A DNA stretch of 64,000 nucleotides. Source: Oxyruncus cristatus. Taxonomy: Eukaryota; Chordata; Aves; Passeriformes; Cotingidae. Location of the stretch: assembly GCA_013399855.1 (NCBI GenBank), contig VXAY01007399.1, forward strand, positions 155,889 to 219,888. The letters run 5' to 3'. Made by a program: the position numbers and the translations under genes. Below the pieces are notes generated by a model. It did not search any database and was not told the DNA's origin. It saw only the letters and a list, made by a program, of their open reading frames with translations. Of this stretch, positions 9,523 through 23,056 are shown one piece after another (the stretch's first letter is position 1; every line of letters starts with the position of its first letter).

Positions 9523-12445
9523 TGTGGCACAGAAGCTGATATTAACCCATTCAATTTGTATTTTGACTATTACAGTCATTTGTATATTTTCAAGTTAATA
9601 TGATAGTGGGTTTTTTCTATTTACTCTTTTTCTAATTATTATTTCTATTTCTCTGCCAGGGGTTGACACATTATTTTCAGTTCCTCTAGTGTAAAACTAG
9701 AATGATTCCATTCAACTTAACAGAGCTGAAATTGATGTGTCCCAGAATGAGATCAGGTTCAGGACCCAGCTGATAAATCTGTTCACAAAAGATTGCTAAG
9801 CAAGAAGAAAAACCATGAACTACTGATAAGTGTGGTTGCTCTCAAACCTTTTAGTTTACAAAAATTTCCTTATTTCAGCTCGTCCACCAAAGCACTAAAT
9901 GCATGTGCCCTTCCTGCTCCAGCTGTGAGGGCTGAAGACATCATTATATTGTTAATAGCCCATGTCAGCTGCACAGCATCTCTTGAAATCACCATGCCTG
10001 CAAATCTGCCAATCAAGCATCAAGTGTGATGACTCTCTGATCTACTTCAGTCCAAGTAAACCAACTGACAGAGATACTGTATTGAAATAGCTTCAGCAGT
10101 TCTGGCTTATTTTGACTGGAAAAAACTGGTGAACACTTATAAGAGTTAATTTATTTAAAGAGCAGAAGAAATGGCAGGGGTCCTAAAGAGCGGTTTAAAG
10201 TAGTCTGACAGTGCAGCTTCGCAGTTGCAACTAGAAAATGACATGAGTCAAGAGAGATGGAACTTGCAAAGCCCATTGGACAAGTACAATGTTAGTCTGG
10301 GGGAAAATCTCCCAAAAAGTATCTTTTTATTAAAAAAAAAAGTCCAGCATGTATTAGTCCTGCATTTAGTGGTGAGGTAAAAAAAAACAAACAAAAAAGA
10401 GCCTTTATTATTTTGCTGAGGTTTCAAAGTTCAGAGTAGACAGTTTCTTTTTGCACTTTTTCCTGAACTCATACTGCAGGCAAAAGAATCAGGTTTCCCC
10501 TTTCTCAGGAATGGCCAAAGAGGGGTTTACAAAGACTTAACAAAACTGGTCACTTGGCCACCATATATCGGTTCAGACTGCCAAGAAAAATGAGTCTTTT
10601 TTGGTCAAGAAGAATAACTTCAAAGTTTGGATTAAACAGGCAGTAGATTTTCTCTAGTTTGAGAGAAAAAGGCCCCTAAGATAATTAATTGTCCTATAGA
10701 AGTCAATATCAGACGTTTCATGAATAATTTAATTTAGGGATTATGATTGATTGAAACTGATTTATTTGTAGAGTTAGTAGTGAGCTTCTGCTTCTTATTT
10801 GTTCTGAAAGTAAATAATAATAACAATTTTAAAAACTCCCTTCTGAATACTGAAATGTTCAGCTTGTGTTCATGAACTTCTTCAAACTGTGCAGTACACT
10901 CATATGATTGGAGAAAGAAAAAAGAGAGAAAAACTCAAACTCAAACAACAAATCACAAAAAAAAACCCCACTAAGATAAAACTTATGTGTCAAATTAACT
11001 CTATTTTTATCTCTATTTAACTCAATCTGGAACTGTAAACAATATTGTGGTCAAATGACTATTAAAAGGTGTTATGGTGGGGCACCACTAGAATGATTGA
11101 TTGGGTGCTCTGCAGGAAAAATTCTGTATCTAAAAATGTTTAATTTGGAAGCATAATGTGAACTTCTGGCATTTACAATTTTAGTTCTTATTTGAGCATT
11201 TTTATATACTTCATGCTGCATAAGACAAAATTTTGAGAGACTGAACTTTGGAACTGTTCAAGGTTGAAAGGCTTTGAAGTGAGAAGGGTAAAGATGAAAT
11301 CTACACTGAGATCACTAACTGAAACAATCTGAATAATACTGTACATCTCTGTGGACTTTTGAGTTCCCTCTGTTCTTTACGGTAAAGAAGATGATTTTAT
11401 AGTCAAACATGATTTTAAGGAGCTTGTGAAATTAAAATCATTGCCTGCTGATGAGCAATTATGGTAGTTCTCACACAGTAGAAGAAAAAGAGAAGTGGAG
11501 AGGAAAAAATAGGGAACCATCAAATTCCCTAAGATGACATTGAGCAAAACCAGAAAAAATCCATGTGTGAGGTCAGAATTTCAATGTGGATACTGAGGGT
11601 AGGATGTAGAGAGCTTCAGAGCTATTGTGAATCTCACTGTTAGGCTCCATGCTATCCCTCTGAAACACAGAGGGACAGCTTGTCACCTAGTTCAGGGCTG
11701 TGTGTTTTTCTCTGGATGGATAGACATTGGAAAAGTTAATTATTAAAGTACCTTGGTTTTCTTTATCCTACATCTCTCTTTCCTTGAAACAGCCTCAGGA
11801 AATGCTCTTTTATGCATCTGATCCATTTTTGCCTAGTTGTGCAGAAAAGAATAATGTCAAGATGTTTCATGCATCCTTGTCTAATCTGAATATTTCCTTA
11901 ACTTTTTTATGCTTGCCAAGTTGTTGCCATTCTGATTTTCTGTCCCATGTCCTCCAGTAGACCTCAGTTTGGACTTCAGTCTCAACTTAACATACTTTAT
12001 CTTTTTGTTTTATATGGAACTTCCAAGATGCATTCATAGCAAATTATAGGAGACTATATGGCTCCTTCTCAAAACAGTGTTCAATGAGAAATATAAATGA
12101 TCATAAATGTTTACTTATGGAAAACCAGCAAGGTGTGGGAAACTGGTTTGCTTGAAGAAACCTGCTATAGCTTCATTATTCTATTTCATTTGTTCAATTT
12201 TTTTGGCAAGTACTTTAGATGTGAGTAATGATCAGCATATGTTACCAACCGATGAAAAATAATTAAATCCTAAATACTTACACTTCCCTTAAGACCTTGA
12301 AAATGCAAGCGTACTGCATTTTGGATCAAGAAGAACAACACATCATGGGACATAAATTCTGTGATTATTGGTAGAACATATTGTTCCTAGAGACATCCTG
12401 TGTAGAGTGCACTGTATAAGCTGATACTTGACAATGATTTGATTT

Positions 12446-12978
12446 GACTGATGCAGCCTCCCCCTTGAATACTGTGTGCAGTTTTGGGCACCTAAAATAA
12501 GGGCATCAGACTACTAGAGCGTGTCCAGAGGAGCGTGACCAAGGCAGTGGAAGGACTCAAGGGCCTGCAAGACTAAGGGGGAGTGAATAAGGTCACTTAG
12601 TTTGCTCAGCTTGAAGAAGAGAAAGCTGAAGGGTGAACTCATGGCAGTCTACAACTTCCTCAAGGGGGACAGGAGTGGGGAGATGGTGATCTTCTGTCTC
12701 TGGTCTCCAGCAGTAGCATACGAAAAAATGAAATGAAGCTGCTTTGGGGGAAGTTTAGATTTAACATTAAGAAAAGGTTCTTCGCTGAGAGGGGGATTGA
12801 TCACTGGAACAGATTCCTCAGAAAAGTGGTAAGAGCACCAAAATTGTCAGAATTCTAGGAGTATCTGAACAATGCTATTAGTGATATGATTTAATTTTAG
12901 GTATTCCTGTGAGAAGCAGGAGTTGGATTTGATGATGGACCCCTTCTAACTTGAGATATTCTATGATTCTGTGATTCT
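12446..12978 (+). mobile_element. CR1 LINE, 5'-truncated, plus strand
   Basis: The order of conserved CR1 segments is visible: TACTGTGTGCAGTTTTGGGC, then GCGTGTCCAGAGGAG, then a segment corresponding to the end of ORF2, then CACTGGAACAGATTCCTC, and finally the 3' tail ATTCTATGATTCTGTGATTCT. The 5' end is truncated, as is usual for CR1. Several frameshifts and stops mean that no intact ORF2 remains. The substitution load suggests an old copy. Confidence 0.93.
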
Positions 12979-15900
12979 AATGAACATCTCCGTTTAATAC
13001 CTCAGTTGTATACAAATTTTGTTATCCATAACTTTTCTCTGGTATTTTCTAAATAAGGCAATTATTTACTCAAAGAACACACCTTTTGCTTACTGAAGAT
13101 CTTTTGTGAGCAACTATATTATTAGGAAATATGAAAGCCTTAGGTCCACAAATGAAGCTGTTAATTCCATAAAAAGTATGAAGTACACAGTTCCAACTTG
13201 CCTCTACTTAGAAGCAATCCTTCTAAGCCATAGCTATTGAGAAGATAAGAGCCATAAAAGAGAGGTTAATAACAGCCCATTTGTGCATCCTGGCTTACCT
13301 TTTCCCTTACACAAAAATAAGAGGAAATCTGGTAACAGAACAATCCAACAGAAATATCTGGGAATGTTTTTCATTAAACTCTTCAACAAATACGATTTAT
13401 GGCATTCATTGCTACTCAGTCTACTGGCTTTTGCCTCAGGCATACTTTTTTGAAACTGTTGGCTATATATCCAAATAGTAGTTCAAGAACCTTTTCATTT
13501 TTGCAATGGGATCAGAAAAGCAACTAATCCTCATGCATCAGAAGACAACCTAAAATCAGTGACTGAAATCAGGAAAATCTTTTTATCAAGGCACTGTACA
13601 ACACTACCATTTCCAGACAATTATATAACCCAACCTGGGGCAAGCAGAAAATCCTGGGAATCTTTGTTCAAGAACATACAGACTCCACCTGCTTTGAAAA
13701 CCAGTTTGTTGAAGCAGTCATTTCATCAAGAACTTGCTGGGACAATAGGACTAACAACTGAAGATCATATACTTGTGATTTACCTTTCTTAGGATGAAAA
13801 TGTTAAAGAACCATGCCATTGCAAAATATAGTTTAGCAGCAAAGAAATTATCACGTTTCTCATCAGCTGTGGTGCTATTTTCTCAGATATTTGCAATTAT
13901 GCACTGTAATCATTCAGTTTTGAATTGAAACCAATTCCCTTTGAATGGCACAAATGAAAGCAATGAACGAATTATGCTGGTAGTTGAGTCAAGGGTAAAA
14001 AATAGAAATTTTTTTTGTCACTTTCCATTAGGGCTATGCTGAATTTATCCACCTCTGGTACATCCGTTCAGTTAGTTTACCAACCTTTTATTTTACCAAC
14101 CTTAAAATTTACTATTATGCCACCGGATTACAGTGGAGTTATTCTAACCCCACCCCACTCCTCTCCCATGGTAAAGTTGGTTCGGAAAATAGTGGCAAAT
14201 TTTTCCTACTGTTGTAACTGATAGGAATCTCCCACATGGAAAGTTTCCACTTTTCTGTCTGTTTGAGAATGATAGTCAGTTGTGAATATATCAGACAGTA
14301 GATAAAATTAACTTAGCAATTGTTACTAGAATCTTGCTCTCTCTGTTAGGTTAGCAGGTTTAGTCAGATTTCTTTTCAGTATCTGGACATTCTCACAACT
14401 CCTTTTCCTTTAGGAGGCTAATCTTGAGTTCTCTTCTCCCTTTTTGAGGGACATCTTTGTCCTTTTTCGCTGAACTTATGCACTTCAATAATTGAATTAC
14501 TGAAGTCTTTTACAAGGAATTATGTTAAATTTTCTCTCTCTCAAGTACCTCTCTAAATTGCCTAGGGACAGCATTTTATGGATAGGTATGGAAGGATTTC
14601 CTATGAACAGTAACATAATTGTTCTCTTTCCTTCCATTGTACTTAGTTATGATTCAACTTTGTATCCAGTATTCAGATTTTACTCTTTCAGTGATGAGCA
14701 GAAGACTCTAACTTATCAATCACTCTTGTAAGTGTAGATGATCTTGATAATTTATGCTGTGCTTCAATCAAGTCCCAAAGACATGAGCTTGTAGGATGCA
14801 AAAACAGAGGTTTATTGCACTCCAGCTACTATGACGTTCAAAGACAATATTATCAAACCTAACCCGTCTCCAGAGTCCAAGATAAATGTAGCTGTGTGGT
14901 TTACTTTTCTCTTTCATTTAACTTAGAGTACTGGTTAAACTGACTATTAATGAGAATCCATGTGTGGTTAACTTTAGGACAGATTCAGAGTGAGCTAATT
15001 AAGACTATTAAGAGCGTGTCTCCCTTCATTGATTTGGATGTCCCCTTGAGAACACTTCTTCTCACTTAAGTTGCCCTTTATCAGAAAATTCATTGGGTTG
15101 GGTTTTTTTGTCAGAAATATTACTGATGCAACAGCTTCAATTAATTTTCCTCTCTCTGCTTGCTGCATACAGAACCATATACATTTTGAAAGCATGCCAT
15201 GTCCTTTTGCCAGATATTGATTTTTTCTTCATATTTCTGGTAGAGGATTTTCAAGTCCATCTATCTAGATTTCAAAGAATAACTAGGTAGAAGTATTTCT
15301 TTTATAGAATTTCTTCTTCTTGTTCATCAATACTTTTCTTGATGGCTAAGACATTACTGTTCTCAGATTTTGACCTTTGAGCAGAAGAATTAAGTAAAAT
15401 AGAGTTTGTCAGACATCAAGGTTTTGTATCTCTGTACCTTAAGTGGCCACCCACTTTTTCTTGTGAATAAACTCCAATTCCATTGCAGGATATTCTAGAA
15501 ATTTCCTAGTAATTCTAGAAATTAGTCTTCTAGCCATGTTAACCCCACCATTTGTATGACATATGAGCATTTTCATTACCTACTGCACGACAATGCCAGA
15601 GAAAAAATGAGAAAATTGAAGGCTGGATCACTGGTTGTGTACAATGGCTACTCATTTATTCAATGCCTATTCATTGGCACTAGTAGAATACTCCATCAGC
15701 TGGTTCCCGGTCCCCATACCGATGACTGCTTCAGTTGAGCTCCCGGTGAATTGGAGCTGCTGAACACAGTGTAAGCCAGCTGAGCTGACCAGGTGCCTTT
15801 ACACAATCAGTGTAAGTGATACTGGTTTGTAGTCTTTAATCTGTAATTGTCTTCACTGGACATATGGTTTACACAGGACTTACTGGAGCTGAATTCAGTT

Positions 15901-16050
15901 CCTTGCTAAACTTTGCATTTATTTCCTTTCGGACTTTTTTTACACAACAAAATGTTCTTCCCACAGTATCTTGATATGGCAGTCAGTGAGCTCTTCCTGG
16001 GTATCCTGAGGAAACTCTATATTTTCTGTCTTCAAGAAGGAAAAAAGATT
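12979..16050. other. Unique DNA, no gene seen
   Basis: No recognisable gene or confident repeat. Open frames reach only 78 codons. Around 14790-15000 there is LTR-like wording (a TTTATT motif in an A/C-rich context), but no ends could be defined. A 12-base word ATTCTAGAAATT occurs twice close together near 15492 and 15513. Confidence 0.55.
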
Positions 16051-16748
16051 TCATCGAATCATAGAATGGTCTGGGTTGGAAGGGAGCTGCAAAGATCATC
16101 CAGTCCAATCCCCCTGTTATGGGCAGAGACATCTTTCACTACATTAGATTGCTCAAAGCTCCAGGTAACTTGACATTGAACCCTTCCAATGTCAGGAGAT
16201 CCATAACTTCTCTATCTGTTTCAGTGCCTCACTATTCTCATTGTAAAAAAAAAAAAATCCTTCCTTATGTCCAATCTAAACCTACCCTCACTAAGTTTAA
16301 AACTGAGTTTAAACTCCTTGTTCTGTCACTACAGAACCTTGGGGAAAAGTCTCTCTACATCTTTCTTATAAGCCCCCTTTATGCAGTCAAAGACTACAAT
16401 AATGCCTTTCTGGACTCTTGAACAACCAAAATCCTCTCGGTCCTTTTTCATAGGAAATATGTTCCAGCACTCAGACAATTTTCGTGGTCTTCCTCAGGAT
16501 CCTCTAACACATATGGGTCTTTCTTCTGGTGGAGACCCCAGAGCTGAACTCAGTACTNCAGTCAAAGACTACAATAATGCCTTTCTGGACTCTTGAACAA
16601 CCAAAATCCTCTCGGTCTTTTTTCATAGGAAATATGTTCCAACACTCAGACAATTTTCGTGGTCCTCCTCAGGATCCTCTAATACATATAGGTCTTTCTT
16701 CTGGTAGAGACCCCAGAACTGAACTCAGTACTCCAGGTGGGGTCTCAC
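16051..16748 (-). mobile_element. CR1 LINE, minus strand, with internal duplication
   Basis: The 3' end faces low coordinates: GAATCATAGAATGG then GGGTTGGAAGGGA, the reverse complement of a standard CR1 tail. CR1 sequence runs upward through the region encoding the end of ORF2 to about GGTGGGGTCTCAC at 16737-16748. It is degraded, with an A13 run near 16245. A 174-base internal part is present twice (see the tandem-repeat entry), which lengthens this copy. Confidence 0.9.
16384..16732. repeat. 174-base tandem duplication joined by one N
   Basis: Copy 1 is 16384-16557 and copy 2 is 16559-16732, with a single N at 16558. By eye there are 7 differences in 174 positions (about 4%) and no indels; all seven are transitions. 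Both copies begin CAGTCAAAGACTAC and end CAGTACT, and copy 2 continues into ordinary CR1 sequence. A lone N at the joint points to an assembler join of overlapping sequences, but a true tandem duplication is possible. Confidence 0.95.
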
Positions 16749-17738
16749 ATGACAACTTGGGTAGTTTAAATCTTCCTTTAAACACAGATTTGTGTGCCCA
16801 AACTTATTTTTATGCAACAGTATTAAAAGCTGTCTTGAATTGATTTAGGAATAATTTAAATAGGAAGATGAGAGAGTAGAAAAATGAAAATAGACCACCT
16901 GCCATTTTGTCAAAATTTGCAGGCTACAGTCCTCTGTGTATCACCTTACTCATTCTTTTAGTAGGACAGCTTTTCTGAATAAGGTATTCTTTACTGGGTT
17001 TGAATGAATATGTAATGAATTTTAAAACCCAATCTTTTTGCTGTGCAAGCTTTCTGTTAGGCCAGCTTTATCCTATGAATCTTTTTAATTTCTCAGATTT
17101 AAAACTTAGTTCTCTAAACAAAAAAGATATATTCCATAAACATGTATCTCTTAAATGAAAAACTAAATTAGTATTCAATTTTTGATAAAATAGCAAAAAT
17201 AAAAATGTCTCTAAAATAAAATGCTTCCTCTTTTATATACAGTCTATGTTAAATATGAATCTAGATCCAAAGTTCATAGAAATATATTGAATTATTTTAA
17301 TTGGAATGCTTGGGGTTTGGATTGGGCACTGCAAAAACCTGGAATGGTTTAACTGAAGACTGCATAATGTAGAACTCAAATAGTTCTCCATTCCAATATT
17401 TTTGAAAAATCACAAACATCTTAATAAATGCTGATCTTTCTTGGCATATAATTCACTTTTTGAACATACAAGCACTTCAGGTTCAGTGATTTTGACAGTA
17501 CAGATACACGATGGATCATACAAGATAGAATTAGTAGTTTCAGTCAAGATCCATTTCAAACCTAAGTAGCCAGTAGAGGTTGCTATTTCAGAACACAAGC
17601 ACCAGTTAGTTACACTAAGGATTTGAAAAGCAGATGTGAGATTCTAACCAAATATATTAGGGTAAATGCGATTTAGTTTGTTCAGACAACAATTAGATAA
17701 ACAGTAAAAATCTGCAAACTTTTCAGTACATGGACACA

Positions 17739-17787
17739 AATATATATATTAAATATATGTAGACATATATTTCATATATATATATAC
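17739..17787. repeat. TA-rich simple repeat
   Basis: Imperfect TA and ATAT runs broken by a GTAGAC insert. Partly self-complementary. Confidence 0.75.
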
Positions 17788-19980
17788 ACAAGCTAAATCC
17801 CCTCAAAGTGATCTTAAAGTTCCCACTCACTTCAGTGAATTATCCTGACTCGTCACTCTCCTGTTGTGGGCAAGGGATCATTCAAATCACATTCCATAAG
17901 GAAAGTCATGAAAGAGATACATCAACAGCTTAAAAATTAGTTTTTCTGGCAGAAATTGGTATGTTTTTTGGCTTGTCAACTGGTAATGATTTTTCACGAA
18001 CAGCAATAAACACTCCCCACCACTGTCTGAGACAGTGAGGACTAGAAGTGCCTTTTCCATGTAGGCTTTTCTGCTTTATATTCTACAGATGTGCCATTAA
18101 AAGAATCTTAAGAAAAGCTATAGACTTTGGAACTAATTTCTGCAGCTGCATGATCTGTCATTTATTACTTTACTTTTTTACATTTACATTAATTTATGAC
18201 ATTACTTTTTCCACACATCTCATTTGAATTCTTATGGCTTTTTCATTGACAGTATGCATGAATAGTACTTTGTCATATGGTCCTGTAGTGAAAAAGAGCT
18301 GTTTTCTGTGAACAAGTATCAATTTGCTTTATTTAAGAATGTGAAAGGATCTCATGAATTAATGGAGCAACTCCTGTTCCTTGAATTAAGCAATATGTGT
18401 CAGATGTGAGAACCAGGAACTCAACAGAAAACCCCAAATGTAAATTCTATCATTGCTTCACATGAGGTGCCAATTTTATAACTACTTCTATACGAATGCT
18501 AAAAGTCTAAACACCAAGATGGGTGGACTAGGATGTCTACTTTTAAGTGACAGAACAGGCAACTCGGAAACTCAATGGAAAGAGGACAATTAAGAGAGCA
18601 ATGTAATACCAGAGTGTAAATGACAAAACACAACCGAGATTTTGCCAGAGAAGGAATAATGCTGTAGTTCAACACAGCTTAAAGTCATTAAAAATTAGCC
18701 TTGTCAACAGACAACACAGCATCCTTACATCCATATCTACATAAGTAGGGAAATTATAGTGGGATGTGATATCAGCTATATGAATGGCATGGAAAGACTG
18801 AAAGGGAAGCACTGGAAGCAGACGACTTCAGGGCTGTCAAAGGTAGAATAGTTGAAGGTTAACTAGTTGAGAGAGAGTGGTACAAACAATAGATTTTGAT
18901 CTACTGTTTCTAACTACTTTCAGATATAAATAGTCAAAGAATGCACAGAGGCAGAAGAAATTCTGAAAGCAGCCCTGAGTACTAGCCAGGTCCACCAGAC
19001 AGACTCTCTATCAGGGTATTACTATCAAAGAGCTTCTCTGTAGCAGAATTGTAACATACAGATCTTAAAAGTCTAGGAAAATGAAGTGTCCTCCAATTAG
19101 CAAGAAATCACTACAGTAACATGAGCTTTTAAAAGATCATCATAAATACGTGAAAGCGTTAAAAGAAAATTCAAAGAAGCAGTTGAAAGAATGAAATATT
19201 TGAAGTGGTATGGACTTTGTGAATTTCAAGGTAAACGTGTAATCCTTATGAAAAAAATATGGTACTACAATGAAGAAGTTGTGGTAAAATTAAGTTTTAG
19301 GGTAAAGGAAACTATAAGAAATATAAAAAAAAAAAAAAAAGGAAAAAAAGAAATAATTCCAAACTTGTTTCCAAATGAAGAAAATAAAAACAAAACCAAA
19401 AACCAGAAATACACCAAAACCTTTGGCCCATTAAACATAAAACTCTATGAAGTTATGCAAAAAAACCCCCAACTTTGGAAGAACAATTTACTAAAGGCAA
19501 AAAAAACTGGAATGAAGTTTTTCTTAAACACAGAAGAAAAAACATCTTGCCACAGAGTCATAAGGATCAGTACATGATTGAGATGTCAGTAAAAGATTCA
19601 CAAAGCATTAGACAATTTGAGGAAAAATAGCTATGTTATTGTTATTACTTACAGTGAAACAATTTAGAGACACTCCTTCATGGAAGCCTTCCTTTAACAA
19701 AGTGATTGTGAGGAACTACCTGAAATTACAGAGTCAGTAGAATAGCCTTTCAAAAAAGTCAATTAGGTAAATGGTAATAGCTGTTAAAGACTGGAGTTTG
19801 ATAAATAAGGGAGATAAGTATGAATGAATACATTCTACCTTTTTAACTGGAGGAATGAAAAGTGATACCCTTTTAATAAATGGTTTTAGAAAATGACAGA
19901 GCAGTCAACTGACTTCCATACCAATAAGAAAATGAAAAATAAAGTTTATGTTAATATACAGAAAGATATATATAAACTTG

Positions 19981-20010
19981 AAGGGAAAGAAAGGGAAAGA
20001 AAGGGAAAGA
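19981..20010. repeat. Purine 10-mer tandem repeat
   Basis: The unit AAGGGAAAGA occurs three times in a row without change, with a partial copy before it. All purine on the + strand. Confidence 0.9.
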
Positions 20011-20248
20011 ATCAACGTGTCTTATGGAAGGTAATTATATTTCAGTGCCTATTAGAATCTGAATAATTATTATGAAGGATAGCCAGCTTGATAAAATGCA
20101 CCTGTGATTTTGGAACCACTTTTGATCTTCAGAAGTCTTAAAATCTGAGTCAAACTGTGTGGAGATGAATCCCAAAGATCTGACTGAGTTGAACTTGGTT
20201 TATTTCACGTGTGTTCTCATCTAATGGATGACAAGGTGTGAAAAACGG

Positions 20249-20272
20249 AAAAAAAAAAAAAAAAAAAAAAAA
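20249..20272. repeat. A24 homopolymer
   Basis: Twenty-four A followed by GAAAAGG. No processed gene or retroelement was recognised upstream, so it is listed as a simple repeat only. Confidence 0.9.
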
Positions 20273-22551
20273 GAAAAGGCCTTGTTCTAACCTGGAAAGC
20301 ACAGTTTTTTCTTGTAATTCATACCAGAAAAGGAAAATAAATACTGTGATGTACAAGAAGATCTGATTTTGGATTTATAATTAATGGAAAGAAGGAGCAG
20401 AAGGTATAGAGAAATCACTATTTTTCCCAATGGAGACATTTGATATGTATAATGTTATAGGAAATCAGTGAGACTTGTATTGTTGGACATGCTAAAAAAT
20501 CAGGAAAAGGAGATGCATGTTAATCATGTTAATCAGTAATATTTTGCTGATGACACACAACACCAGGAAGAGTCCACAAAAAATATAGAAGAAAAATGAT
20601 CCAAGGGCTTATTGCACAGAAGTTGCAGACACAAACTACAGTTGAAGAAATTCCTAAAACCCAGCCTGCTACAGTGCCACTGTTTTAACACTTGTGGGTT
20701 TTTTGCATGTGGCTCTAGAAGAATTTATCATTTGACTGTCATTTGACAGGGGATACTGTATTAGGTGGACAGCTGGTCTGCCCTACGACCTTGGCTGTTA
20801 TTCCTGTGTTCTGCAGAAAGGACAGATTTCCAGAGGAGAAAGAGACACTAGCATCTTCTCACAAAGTAAAACCCACCTGCATGGTCACCAAAGTGAGATG
20901 ATGTTCCCAAGAGGTCATTGTATTATTGAGAAAACAATTCTGTAGACTTTTTGGAATTGCTTGCTCTTTAGGAATTGTGAACATAAACACAAGATTTGCA
21001 GAACTCAGAATTAAAGCTGAAACGGTGTAAATGCTGATTTACTTGTGCTGCTGAAATGAGTAATCACTGTTCATGACATTTGTGGGTTTTAGACTCTCCT
21101 TCCTTGCCTCAAGGAGACAACGGATAGTCGGTCATACTTGAATATCAGTTTTAATTATGTCTTTTTAAGGTCAACATAACAGTATCTGGGAAGTCTGTGC
21201 AGCACGAAAGACACAGTCCTGCTTGTCTTGAGGAAATTTCTAATACTGAAAAACCAAAAAAACACACTGTTAACACTTTAGAATTTGTGAATGTACCTTG
21301 TCTAATTCGATTTACTGGTATCTCCCCTAACTTTAATGGCTGCAGATGTTCTTGTGTTCCATTATCTTTTTTTCTGACTGATGAGATTTTAAAGACTGGA
21401 ATAGCAGCTTTGAGGATTTGATGTATTGCTACAAGTTCTGAGAACTGATTATTTTAAAATATGATAAATCAGAAGCTCTATTAAATTATCACTCTGTTGA
21501 CAAATTCTGTTTTAGGTAAAACTATCTAAATGTAATTGATCTTCACAGTTTCAAGGTGAAGAATTCAGATCGTTTGAACTGTCTGAGATTCTGATACCAA
21601 GAAAATATCTTTTTGGACACTTTTGGAGGAAGGTAATTGTAAATAGTGTTCTGACTCACTCTCTCTTTCTGTCAGTAGCTAGTCGCATCTTGACAGCTTG
21701 GTCAATTTGATTTCACTGAGAGGCTGCTCTCTCCCCCCTGTGAAGGTGCAGATATTGGGTGTTCAGGGTGCTCTTTGTCTCTCCACCACCCCTGTCTATA
21801 GGAGATTTCCCTCATGGCACCCAATCGCCTTGTGCCATCTGTGGCTCCCACCAGCACCATGGAAGTTGCAGATCTTTTCCTACAGATACGAACAGGGCAT
21901 GTGTAAAATTAAAGAGGTATTTAAAACGAGTATGCTAATATGGTGAAATATCTGTTGCATAATGTTCTTTAAAAATCTGTAGCCTGGATTATAACATTCA
22001 GACCATATATTCTCTAGTTTCAACACCCATTGAGATTCAAAATGATTGCTGTTGATATTAAAAATTTAATGGATTTGTTGTGGAGTGCCTAACAGACTTG
22101 CACAGCAGCCTGAGGGAACAATGACAGCCAGTTCACTGCTCACCATCAAGCACAGCTTTTGTTCTATTCCTTTAGCAACCAAAAAAGGAACTTGTTTTTC
22201 CTTACTGCATTTTGCCCGCAGAACAGAAATATCTTCTGAATCTCAACAAAGAAAGAAAAAGGTGTTTCAAAGCAGTAGTACATGTAACACAATGTAGAAG
22301 TTTACATTTGATAAAAATCCAAATTTTGCTGCTCAGAGCTTCACATCAAGTGCACTGGATTAACATTCTTTGAATTGCAAGAAGAGTATTTTTTTCCTGA
22401 GATTCTATGTGATTTTCATGGTCAATGTATGCTTCCTCATTGTGGATATGTTAGAAATACTAGTGTAACTGAGGTTTGCCTTCTCTTGGATTAATGTGAA
22501 CCAGTTGTGCTGCCTTGAAGTATCCAACTGGCATTGCTTGGCTATGCCATA

Positions 22552-23056
22552 GAACAACAACATAAGAAAGATATTGAGCTATTAGAGAGTGTTCAAAGGA
22601 GGGCAACGAAGATGGTGAAGGGCCTTGAGGCGAAGTCGTGTGAGGAGTGACTGAGGTCACTTGGTTTGTTCAACCTGGAGAAGAGCAGATTGAGCAGAGA
22701 CCTCATTGTAGTCTACAAGTTCCTCATGAGGGAAGAAGAGGGGCAGACACTGATCTCTTCTCTGTGGTAATCAGTGACAGGACGAGGGGGAATGGTCTGA
22801 GGTTGTGTCAGGCGATGTTTAGGTTAGATATTAGAAAAATGCTCTTCACCCAGAGAGTGGTTGGGCACTGGAACAGGTTTACCAGGGAAGTGTTCACAGC
22901 ACCAAGCCTGACAGAGTTCAAGAAACATTTGGATGATATTCTCAGGCACATGATGTGACTCTTGCTGATGGTCCTGAGTGGGGCCGTGAGTTGGACTCAA
23001 TGCTCCTTGTGGGTCCCTTCCAACTCGGCATATTCCATAATTCAGTGGTTCTGTGA
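22552..23056 (+). mobile_element. CR1 LINE, 5'-truncated, plus strand
   Basis: CR1 landmarks in order: GAGAGTGTTCAAAGGAGGGC, GGTTTGTTCAACCTGGAGAA, AGGACGAGGGGGAATGG, GGGCACTGGAACAGG, and the tail GTGGGTCCCTTCCAACTCGG followed by degenerate 8-base units ending TTCTGTG. The final part of ORF2 is still open from about 22740 to 22958 and reads SDRTRGNGLRL, then HWNRF, typical of the CR1 C-terminus; upstream it is out of frame and has stops. It resembles the copy at 41857-42562 (opposite strand) in its tail, so both are likely one subfamily. Confidence 0.93.

Larger units (their letters stand above)
7171..12445. other. Unique AT-rich DNA, no gene seen
   Basis: About 5.3 kb with no recognisable gene. 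The longest open frames are 95 codons (8390-8677), 83 codons (8876-9127) and 78 codons (9793-10029), none with a known motif. It contains a CTCF-like site near 9230, a TA-rich tract near 9500 and several A runs. It may hold non-coding conserved elements, but these cannot be judged without alignment. Confidence 0.55.
16749..22551. other. Unique AT-rich DNA, no gene seen
   Basis: About 5.8 kb. The longest open frame (19191-19577, 128 codons) is lysine-rich because of A runs, including A16 at 19325-19340, and has no recognisable domain. Other features are a TA-rich tract near 17740-17787, a purine 10-mer repeat near 19981 and an A24 run at 20249. No transposable element recognised. Confidence 0.55.

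Noticed and set aside
14790..15005. Possible LTR fragment near a GGTTTATTGCAC motif
   Set aside because: Wording resembles the R region of an LTR in reverse, but no TG...CA ends or family match could be defined.
19191..19577. 128-codon open frame, lysine and asparagine rich
   Set aside because: Composition follows A-rich DNA with a 16-A run; no domain, no good start context, no family resemblance.
20200..20272. Poly-A run as the tail of a processed pseudogene
   Set aside because: No gene-like sequence upstream and no flanking duplication; also unusual in birds, whose CR1 machinery does not favour poly-A tails.
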